A DNA stretch of 5,742 nt from Planctomycetota bacterium (GTDB taxonomy: Bacteria > Planctomycetota > Planctomycetia > Pirellulales > UBA1268). The notes under the pieces were generated by a model, which saw only the letters and a list, made by a program, of their open reading frames with translations, did no database searches and was not told the DNA's origin. Positions within the stretch are counted from its first letter, which is position 1; every line of letters starts with the position of its first letter. Positions 1-4,446 of the stretch are shown here, one piece after another. Both the position numbers and the translations under genes were made by a program. The stretch lies in the NCBI GenBank assembly GCA_003669255.1, contig QWPO01000077.1, forward strand, positions 1 to 5,742, written 5' to 3'.

Positions 1-913
1 CCTGAAGGAAGACGTCTTCAAGCCGCTCCTGCACCGGCACGAGCGCCCGCACCACGACGCCCGTCTCGCGAACCGCCTGCCAGACGCATTCGAGACCGGC
101 CGCATCCTGGGCGGGAAGGTGGAGTGTGCCGGAGTCGATGCGGGTGGCATGGATGCCGGCCGCCGCGAGCCGCGCCACGCAGGCATCGACCGATCCCGCC
201 ACGTCGAGCCGCAGCAACGGGGCGACAGGTCGGGTCAGGTCGTCGAGCCTGCCCTCGAGCCGCACGCGCCCCGCCGCGAGCACGATCACGCGGTCGCAGA
301 TCGCCTGCACATCGGGCAGCACGTGCGTGGAGACGAAGATGGTCTTACCGTGGTCGTGGGCGAGCGTTGTCAGCCGACCGAGCATCGCCCGGCGTTCGAT
401 CGGGTCGAGGCCGTTGGTCGGCTCGTCGAGGATCACCATCCGCGGGTCGTGGACGATGGCGGCGGCGAAGGCGACCTTCTGCCGCATGCCAATCGAGAGC
501 GTCTCAACCGGACGATATCGCTCTTGGCCCGCGTCGCACCAGTCGAGCACCTCGTGGGCGCGGCGGAGCGCCTCGGTGCCGGGCAGGCCGGAGAGGCGGG
601 CCGCGTAGCGCACCATCTCCACGGCCGCCAGTCCTGGCACCGCGCACTCGTCCTCGGGGACCACGCCAACGAGCTGCCTCACCACGCGGGCGTCGCGGGT
701 CGGATCGCGGCCGAAGACGCGAACCTCACCTGCCGCGAGCCGCACCAAGCCGAGGATCGCTCGCACGAGCGTGCTCTTGCCAGCACCGTTGGGTCCGACG
801 AGTCCGGTGATCCCGGGGGGGACCTCGCAGCTGACGCAGTCGAGGACGGTGCGGTGGCCGTACCGTTTGACAACGCCCTGGAGCCGCACGGGCATCTCTG
901 CGGCAGGGGTCAT
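1..913 (-). CDS. ABC-2 type transporter ATP-binding protein (C-terminus cut by window edge)
   Basis: This is the cytoplasmic ATPase subunit of an ABC transporter, expected to drive a separate ABC-2 type permease; the substrate is not readable. Reading from ATG at 913, 304 codons are visible before the left edge. Walker A GPNGAGKST is at residues 40-48, the signature LSIGMRQK at 139-146, Walker B MVILDEP at 159-165, the D-loop NGLD at 167-170, and the H-loop histidine at 197 in VSTHVLPD. The Q-loop position carries Glu87 (VVPEDE) instead of Gln, which I recall as common in CcmA/ABC-2 type ATPases. Residues about 220-304 look like the DUF4162 C-terminal domain, and the last visible residues (ERLEDVFLQ) match the usual end of this family, so only a few residues are probably missing. 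An alternative start is ATG at 895 (residue 7); neither start has a clear Shine-Dalgarno. The permease gene would be expected just beyond the left edge. It is divergent from the peptidase gene. Confidence 0.9.
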   Translation of the reverse strand, partial: MTPAAEMPVRLQGVVKRYGHRTVLDCVSCEVPPGITGLVGPNGAGKSTLVRAILGLVRLAAGEVRVFGRDPTRDARVVRQLVGVVPEDECAVPGLAAVEMVRYAARLSGLPGTEALRRAHEVLDWCDAGQERYRPVETLSIGMRQKVAFAAAIVHDPRMVILDEPTNGLDPIERRAMLGRLTTLAHDHGKTIFVSTHVLPDVQAICDRVIVLAAGRVRLEGRLDDLTRPVAPLLRLDVAGSVDACVARLAAAGIHATRIDSGTLHLPAQDAAGLECVWQAVRETGVVVRALVPVQERLEDVFLQ

Positions 914-1078
914 CCGTGGGCGTCCCAGGGCATCATCTCGTGCGGCGTGGAACCGAGTCGGCCACCGCCGTAGACTCCGCACCTCGTCAGCCGACGTCGG
1001 CCGGCGCCCTCGCCCACGCTTGGAACCCCTCGCATGCCCCGCGTCTCCTCCCGCTCATCGAAGTCAGGTGCCTCGTCC
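914..1078. promoter_or_regulatory. Divergent intergenic region (ABC ATPase / peptidase)
   Basis: This roughly 165-bp gap separates two divergent genes, so promoters for both should lie here, but none is convincing. On the + strand a TAGACT hexamer at 971-976 resembles a -10 box but has only a poor -35 (TGGAAC near 948). A perfect 12-bp palindrome, GCCGACGTCGGC, spans 990-1001 and could be an operator, though such palindromes arise easily in GC-rich DNA. AGGTG at 1066-1070 lies 8 bases before the ATG at 1079 and is the only Shine-Dalgarno-like site. No RNA gene or repeat was seen. Confidence 0.3.
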
Positions 1079-2311
1079 ATGGTGGCCAGTGTACGCCGTC
1101 CCGCCGGGCATAAGCAGCGAGCGGTTGAACCCGCCACCGCCCCCGAGGCCGACCTGGGGACGGCGCGAAAGATTGTTCTCGACCTCTTGGCGATCCCCGG
1201 CGTGTCGGGCGACGAGAAGGCCGTGGCGGAGCGGATCGTGAAGTGGCTCGTCGATGCCGGCTGTCCAGCCTCGGCCATCTCCTTCGACATGGCCCACACC
1301 AAGACGCCCGTGAAGGGCAACGTCGGGAATCTGATCGTGCAACTGCCAGGCACAGTGCCCGGGCCCCGCCGGCTCCTGATGGCTCATATGGACACGGTGC
1401 CGGTGTGCCTCGGGGCGAAGCCCGTGGTCGCAGGCAAGGTGATCAAGAGCGCCGATCCCAAGACCGGCCTCGGCGGCGACGATCGCGCGGGCGTGTCCGT
1501 GGTGCTTGCGACCGCCGTCCGGATCCTGAAGTCGAAGCTGCCGCATCCGCCGCTCACGCTCCTGTTCGCCATCCAGGAGGAGGTCGGTCTCTACGGCGCC
1601 CGGTTCGTAAAGGCCACCGCGCTCGGCCGGCCGAAGCTCGCCTTCAACTTCGACGGCGGTGCCGTGGAGAAGATCACGGTCGGCGCGACCGGCGGCTACC
1701 GAATGGACATCGCCATCGAGGGGATACCGAGCCACGCCGGCGTAGCGCCGGAAAAAGGCGTGTCGGCGATCGCGATTGCGTCGCTGGCAATCACGTCGCT
1801 CGTGAAGGACGGCTGGCATGGGCTTGTGGAGAAGGACGGCAAGCGGGGCACGAGCAACGTGGGCGTGATTCACGCCGGCGCGGCGACCAACGTCGTGGCC
1901 GAGTCGGCCGCGCTCCGCGCCGAGGCCCGCGGACACGACTCGGCCTTCCGCGGAAAGATCGTCAAGGCGATCGAGAAGGCGTTTGCCGACGCCGCCAAGC
2001 AGGTGCGAAGCGTTGACGGCCGGACAGGCAAGGCGACGGTCGTGGGCCGGCTCGACTACGAGGCGTTTCGGCTTGCCGACGACGAACCCTGCGTGGTGGC
2101 CGCCCGCGAGGCGGTGGCAGCAATCGGCCTCTCGCCGCGGCTCGACATCTCGAATGGCGGCCTTGATGCAAACTGGATGGCGACCAACGGCGTGCCCACG
2201 GTCACGCTGGGCTGCGGCCAGATGGACATCCACACCACCGACGAGAAGCTCGACCTGGCGGCGTTCGAAAACGCCTGCCGCGTGGCCCTCCGCCTGGCAA
2301 CCGCCACGTAG
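1079..2311 (+). CDS. M20-family metallopeptidase, peptidase T-like
   Basis: This is a cytoplasmic di-zinc aminopeptidase-type enzyme of the M20 (PepT-like) family, probably trimming short peptides; the substrate is inferred from the family only. Counting from ATG 1079 (410 aa), the metal/catalytic motifs occur in family order: MAHMDTVP with His103 and Asp105, GGDDRAG with Asp134/Asp135, the catalytic Glu pair QEE at 167-168, NFDGG with Asp192, and the C-terminal MDIHTTDE with His385. The inserted lid/dimerisation domain starts around residue 202, and its conserved His219 is in PSHAG. The family is usually about 360-410 aa. The frame is also open from ATG 1034 (425 aa), but the extra 15 residues are Ser/Arg-rich filler without a ribosome site, whereas 1079 has AGGTG 8 bases upstream; conserved sequence begins only near residue 25. 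No signal peptide is visible. The TAG stop (2309-2311) lies inside the first unit of the downstream repeat cluster. Confidence 0.9.
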   Translation: MVASVRRPAGHKQRAVEPATAPEADLGTARKIVLDLLAIPGVSGDEKAVAERIVKWLVDAGCPASAISFDMAHTKTPVKGNVGNLIVQLPGTVPGPRRLLMAHMDTVPVCLGAKPVVAGKVIKSADPKTGLGGDDRAGVSVVLATAVRILKSKLPHPPLTLLFAIQEEVGLYGARFVKATALGRPKLAFNFDGGAVEKITVGATGGYRMDIAIEGIPSHAGVAPEKGVSAIAIASLAITSLVKDGWHGLVEKDGKRGTSNVGVIHAGAATNVVAESAALRAEARGHDSAFRGKIVKAIEKAFADAAKQVRSVDGRTGKATVVGRLDYEAFRLADDEPCVVAAREAVAAIGLSPRLDISNGGLDANWMATNGVPTVTLGCGQMDIHTTDEKLDLAAFENACRVALRLATAT

Positions 2312-2323
2312 CACAGGTTTCCC
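2308..2323 (+). repeat. Half unit R1 (overlaps peptidase stop)
   Basis: GTAGCACAGGTTTCCC: the GTAG head, left arm and loop are present, and the right arm is missing. Its TAG (2309-2311) is the in-frame stop of the peptidase gene. It is identical to the next 16 bases. Confidence 0.85.
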
Positions 2324-2339
2324 GTAGCACAGGTTTCCC
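2324..2339 (+). repeat. Half unit R2 (exact tandem copy of R1)
   Basis: An exact 16-bp tandem copy of the preceding half unit, ending in the same way just before the full unit begins. It is consistent with slippage or repeated partial copying. Confidence 0.85.
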
Positions 2340-2362
2340 GTAGCACAGGTTTCCAACCTGTG
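2340..2362 (+). repeat. Full unit R3
   Basis: GTAG head at 2340-2343, then a perfect 8-bp inverted repeat 2344-2351 / 2355-2362 around loop TCC. It is identical over all 23 bases to the unit at 2401-2423. Confidence 0.9.
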
Positions 2363-2372
2363 GCCTGCCTCC

Positions 2373-2394
2373 GCAGGTTGAAAACCTGCTCTAC
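2373..2394 (-). repeat. Full unit R4, inverted
   Basis: Read on the minus strand: head GTAG, one extra A, arm GCAGGTT, loop TTC, arm AACCTGC. It is inverted relative to its neighbours, so R3/R4 and R4/R5 form BIME-like pairs. Confidence 0.8.
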
Positions 2395-2400
2395 ACCTCC

Positions 2401-2423
2401 GTAGCACAGGTTTCCAACCTGTG
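2401..2423 (+). repeat. Full unit R5
   Basis: A second exact copy of the R3 sequence. It ends 24 bases before the methyltransferase ATG, so it would lie at or just upstream of that gene's promoter. Confidence 0.9.
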
Positions 2424-2434
2424 CCCGCACTCCG

Positions 2435-2440
2435 TACACT
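2435..2440 (+). promoter_or_regulatory. Possible -10 box for a leaderless methyltransferase transcript
   Basis: TACACT fits the TANNNT form of a bacterial -10 box and ends 7 bases before the ATG at 2448, the spacing expected if transcription starts at or next to the start codon. No Shine-Dalgarno precedes this ATG, which agrees with a leaderless message. The -35 region falls inside repeat R5 and is poor (TTCCAA). This is a weak prediction from spacing only. Confidence 0.3.
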
Positions 2441-2447
2441 GGTCCAC

Positions 2448-3437
2448 ATGCGACGGAACGCATCGCCTTCGGCCAACGATTCACCCGCGCTCAACAGCGT
2501 GCACCGAGGCGACTGCCTCGATCTGCTGGCCCGCATGCCGGATGCGAGCGTGCATCTGGCGTTCGCCGATCCGCCGTTCAACATCGGCTACGACTACGAT
2601 TCTTACGACGACCGGCTGGCGGCCGACGTCTACCTCAAATGGTCGAAGCAGTGGATGAGCGAGGTGGGCCGCGTGCTCCGATCCGACGGCACCTTCTGGC
2701 TCGCGATCGGCGATGAATACGCCGCCGAACTCAAGGTGACCGCCACCCGCGAACTCGGCTTCACCTGCCGAGGCTGGGTAGTCTGGTATTACACGTTTGG
2801 AGTCCACTGCAAGTACAAGTTCGCCCGCTCCCACGCCCATCTCTTCCAGTTCGTGAAGAATCCCGAATCGTTCACGTTCAACACCGACGCCGTCCGCGTG
2901 CCGAGCGCCCGCGAACTGGTCTACGGCGACAAGCGGGCCAGCCCGACGGGCCGCCTGCCCGACGACACCTGGATCCTTCGTCCGCAGGATCTGCCTGAGG
3001 GCTTCGCCGCCGACGGCGACACCTGGTACTTCCCTCGGGTCTGCGGCACCTTCAAGGAGCGGTCGGGCTGGCACGGCTGCCAGATGCCGGAGCAGTTGCT
3101 CGGCCGAATCATCCGGGCGTCGAGCCACGAGGATGACGTCGTGCTCGACCCGTTCGGTGGCAGCGGCACCACGCTCGCGGTGGCCAAGAAGCTCGGCCGC
3201 CGCTTCATCGGCCTGGAGCTTTCCGAGCAATACGCGAAGCGGATCGAAGACCGGCTGGCGGCAATCAGCTCCGGCGATCCACTCGACGGCGCCCCAGAGC
3301 CGCTCAAGAGCGTACCGGCCACGAAAGACGGCCGGCGGCTTGCGTCGAAGACCCGCGGCGCACGAAAGAAGGCGACACGGAAGAAGACCGCGGCCGGACC
3401 ACGGATCGTCGTGCAGAAAGGCCGCGTGCCCCGTTGA
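2448..3437 (+). CDS. Site-specific DNA methyltransferase (N6-adenine, beta class), orphan
   Basis: This enzyme should transfer a methyl group from S-adenosylmethionine to adenine in a specific DNA sequence; the recognition site cannot be read. From ATG 2448 it is 329 aa. Catalytic motif IV, DPPFN (residues 41-45), is N-terminal, and the SAM-binding motif I, DPFGGSGTT (234-242), is C-terminal; this order defines the beta class, and DPPF points to N6-adenine. WHGCQMPEQLLGRIIRASS (about 208-226) corresponds to the motif X region just before motif I. The roughly 180 residues between motifs IV and I should hold target recognition. The last 43 residues (287-329) carry 16 Lys/Arg and one acidic residue, a histone-H1-like tail likely to bind DNA non-specifically. 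A GTG at 2421 also opens the frame but lies inside repeat R5, so the ATG is preferred. No restriction endonuclease gene is adjacent. It lies 73 bp ahead of scpB on the same strand. Confidence 0.9.
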   Translation: MRRNASPSANDSPALNSVHRGDCLDLLARMPDASVHLAFADPPFNIGYDYDSYDDRLAADVYLKWSKQWMSEVGRVLRSDGTFWLAIGDEYAAELKVTATRELGFTCRGWVVWYYTFGVHCKYKFARSHAHLFQFVKNPESFTFNTDAVRVPSARELVYGDKRASPTGRLPDDTWILRPQDLPEGFAADGDTWYFPRVCGTFKERSGWHGCQMPEQLLGRIIRASSHEDDVVLDPFGGSGTTLAVAKKLGRRFIGLELSEQYAKRIEDRLAAISSGDPLDGAPEPLKSVPATKDGRRLASKTRGARKKATRKKTAAGPRIVVQKGRVPR

Positions 3438-3498
3438 GGCCGTAGCCTATCGTCGATGGAGGGCTGGGTGGGGGTCGCTGGGATGAGATCGCCGGGAT

Positions 3499-3503
3499 GG
3501 GAG
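3499..3503 (+). promoter_or_regulatory. Ribosome binding site of scpB
   Basis: GGGAG lies 7 bases before the ATG at 3511. An in-frame TGA at 3484-3486 rules out starts further upstream, so this site fixes the scpB start. The 73-bp gap 3438-3510 shows no terminator hairpin, so scpB may be co-transcribed with the methyltransferase gene. Confidence 0.6.
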
Positions 3504-3510
3504 CACAGGG

Positions 3511-4248
3511 ATGGCTCGCTTGAAGAAGACACCACCAGCCGCCCCGCCTCCGTCGACTGGCTTCACCGCGGCGCCCGCTGACGGCGGTCTCTCGATCGAC
3601 AAGCTCGCGCAGGCCTTTGCGGCGATGATGGGGGCTCCCGATCCGCACACCACGGCGGAGCCCGAGGCCGATGTCGTCCACGTCGATGCCTCGCCCGACC
3701 TCGATGATGCCGGGGACGACGATGCCGCGTGCCGAGTCAGTCCGCTGACGATTCTCGAGGCGTTGCTCTTCGTGGGTCTCCCCGGCGGCAAGCCGCTTTC
3801 GAGCCGCACGGTGGCGGGGCTGATGCGCGGCGTGCGGCCGCAGGAGATCGACGACCTCGCAGAGCAGTTGCGGCGGCGATACCTCGCCGACAACTGCCCC
3901 TATGAGGTGGCGGCCAAAGACGACGGCTGGGTGATGCGGCTCCGGCCGGAGTTTGCCCAGTTTGGGAACGTGCTGGAGGCCAAGGCTCGGCTCGTGCGTC
4001 TCGACGCCGAGTCGCTCGACGTGCTCGCGGCGGTCGCCTGGAATCAGCCGGTGCCCCGCGACAAGCTCGTCGAACTGGGTTGCGATGCCGGACCGGCGGT
4101 GCTGCGGCAGCTCGTCCGGCGCGGTCTCCTGGAACTCGTGCACGAGGATGGGAGCGAGCCGTGCTACCGCACGGCCCCGAAGTTCCTCGAGCTCTTCAAG
4201 CTCGACAGCCTCACCGATCTCCCATCGCCCACCGACCCGCCGCAGTAG
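3511..4248 (+). CDS. scpB: Segregation and condensation protein ScpB
   Basis: ScpB binds the kleisin ScpA and with SMC forms the condensin that organises and segregates the chromosome. The protein is 245 aa, longer than the usual roughly 180-210. Residues 76-150 form the first winged-helix domain, opening with SPLTILEALLFVGLPGGKPL. Residues 162-235 form the second, with LDVLAAVAWNQPVPRDKLVEL (169-189), VLRQLVRRGLLEL (197-209) and the family-typical ending YRTAPKFLELFKLDSLTDLP (219-238). The second domain has LGCDAG where many ScpBs have an IRG-type turn. The first 75 residues are an extra, low-complexity segment: basic and proline-rich to about 20, then strongly acidic from about 44 to 71 (11 Asp/Glu). 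An RBS and an upstream in-frame stop support the start. scpA is not in the window. Its stop TAG (4246-4248) is the TAG of repeat R6. Confidence 0.88.
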   Translation: MARLKKTPPAAPPPSTGFTAAPADGGLSIDKLAQAFAAMMGAPDPHTTAEPEADVVHVDASPDLDDAGDDDAACRVSPLTILEALLFVGLPGGKPLSSRTVAGLMRGVRPQEIDDLAEQLRRRYLADNCPYEVAAKDDGWVMRLRPEFAQFGNVLEAKARLVRLDAESLDVLAAVAWNQPVPRDKLVELGCDAGPAVLRQLVRRGLLELVHEDGSEPCYRTAPKFLELFKLDSLTDLPSPTDPPQ

Positions 4249-4267
4249 CGTAGGTTTCCAACCTGCG
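4245..4267 (+). repeat. Full unit R6 (overlaps scpB stop)
   Basis: GTAG head at 4245-4248, whose TAG is the scpB stop. Arms CGTAGGTT / AACCTGCG pair with one G-U wobble around loop TCC. The stem begins at the first base after the stop codon. Confidence 0.88.
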
Positions 4268-4270
4268 AAC

Positions 4271-4292
4271 GTAGCGCACGTTGGCAACCTGC
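4271..4292 (+). repeat. Unit R7 (imperfect)
   Basis: Head GTAG, then GCACGTT, loop GGC and AACCTGC, with one mismatch in the stem (ACGTT against AACCT). It begins three bases after R6 in the same orientation. Confidence 0.75.
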
Positions 4293-4295
4293 CAA

Positions 4296-4320
4296 GTAGG
4301 TGCAGGTTGGCAACCTGCAC
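4296..4320 (+). repeat. Full unit R8
   Basis: Head GTAG (4296-4299), then a perfect 9-bp stem, GTGCAGGTT / AACCTGCAC, around loop GGC. This arm sequence differs from the other units, yet both sides match each other. Confidence 0.85.
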
Positions 4321-4345
4321 ATGCAGCACGCCGGGCTCCGATTCA

Positions 4346-4370
4346 CCGCAGGTTACCAACCTGCGGCTAC
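4346..4370 (-). repeat. Full unit R9, inverted
   Basis: On the minus strand: GTAG head (4370-4367), then a perfect 9-bp stem, CCGCAGGTT / AACCTGCGG, around loop GGT. It is inverted relative to R8, giving a BIME-like pair. Confidence 0.87.
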
Positions 4371-4379
4371 GTTTCGGTC

Positions 4380-4396
4380 TACCAACCTGCGGCTAC
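4380..4396 (-). repeat. Half unit R10, inverted
   Basis: On the minus strand, GTAGCCGCAGGTTGGTA: head, left arm and loop match R9, and the right arm is missing. The truncation type is the same as in R1 and R2. Confidence 0.8.
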
Positions 4397-4403
4397 TTCT
4401 TTC

Positions 4404-4426
4404 GTAGCGCAGGTTTTCAACCTGCG
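4404..4426 (+). repeat. Full unit R11
   Basis: GTAG head, then a perfect 8-bp stem, CGCAGGTT / AACCTGCG, around loop TTC. Confidence 0.87.
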
Positions 4427-4435
4427 TGCTCCTCC

Positions 4436-4446
4436 CCTGCGGCTAC
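4436..4446 (-). repeat. Repeat fragment R12 (overlaps cca stop)
   Basis: On the minus strand, GTAGCCGCAGG: the head and part of the left arm, as in R9 and R10. Its TAG (4445-4443) is the stop codon of the tRNA nucleotidyltransferase gene. Eleven bases alone could be chance, but the identity to R9/R10 and the position support a real fragment. Confidence 0.65.

Larger units (their letters stand above)
2308..2423. repeat. REP-like palindromic repeat cluster 1 (five units)
   Basis: This cluster fills the gap between the peptidase and methyltransferase genes. The full unit is 23 bp: a GTAG head, then an 8-base arm CACAGGTT, a loop TCC and an arm AACCTGTG. Units are: two half units (2308-2323, 2324-2339), a full unit (2340-2362), an inverted diverged unit (2373-2394) and a full unit identical to the third (2401-2423). 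The first unit overlaps the peptidase stop codon. The head-plus-hairpin form and the mixed orientations resemble REP/BIME elements. No transposase is encoded in the window, so the elements would have to be moved in trans. Confidence 0.9.
4245..4446. repeat. REP-like palindromic repeat cluster 2 (seven units)
   Basis: This cluster fills the roughly 194-bp gap between the convergent scpB and tRNA nucleotidyltransferase genes and touches the stop codon of both. Units are: full (4245-4267), imperfect (4271-4292), full (4296-4320), inverted full (4346-4370), inverted half (4380-4396), full (4404-4426) and inverted fragment (4436-4446). The arms are mostly CGCAGGTT / AACCTGCG variants instead of the CACAGG type of cluster 1, but the core AGGTT-NNN-AACCT and the GTAG head are shared. 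Several units are strong hairpins, but none is followed by a T-run, so classical intrinsic termination is not supported. Confidence 0.9.

Noticed and set aside
119..973. Long + strand open frames opposite the ABC ATPase
   Set aside because: The products are Arg/His/Pro-rich without any recognisable motif, while the minus strand encodes a full set of ABC ATPase motifs. They are GC-driven shadow frames.
990..1001. 12-bp perfect palindrome as an operator
   Set aside because: It is suggestive in a divergent intergenic region but is a single site in GC-rich DNA, with no regulator gene nearby or second copy to support it.
2308..2423. CRISPR array
   Set aside because: Units vary in orientation, length and spacing, there are no uniform spacers and no cas genes are present.
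2421..2447. GTG at 2421 as the methyltransferase start
   Set aside because: It lies inside repeat unit R5 and would add nine residues of repeat-derived sequence; the ATG at 2448 is the better start.
1064..2584. 506-aa minus-strand open frame across the peptidase gene
   Set aside because: It is antisense to clear M20 peptidase motifs, runs through the repeat cluster and into the methyltransferase, and its composition is typical of a GC-rich antisense frame.
3304..4359. 351-aa minus-strand open frame opposite scpB
   Set aside because: It is a shadow of scpB and the methyltransferase tail, starts in repeat sequence and has no motif.
4404..4435. Repeat hairpins as rho-independent terminators
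   Set aside because: Stems are strong but none is followed by a T-run on either strand; the GTAG head and multi-copy nature fit REP-like repeats better.
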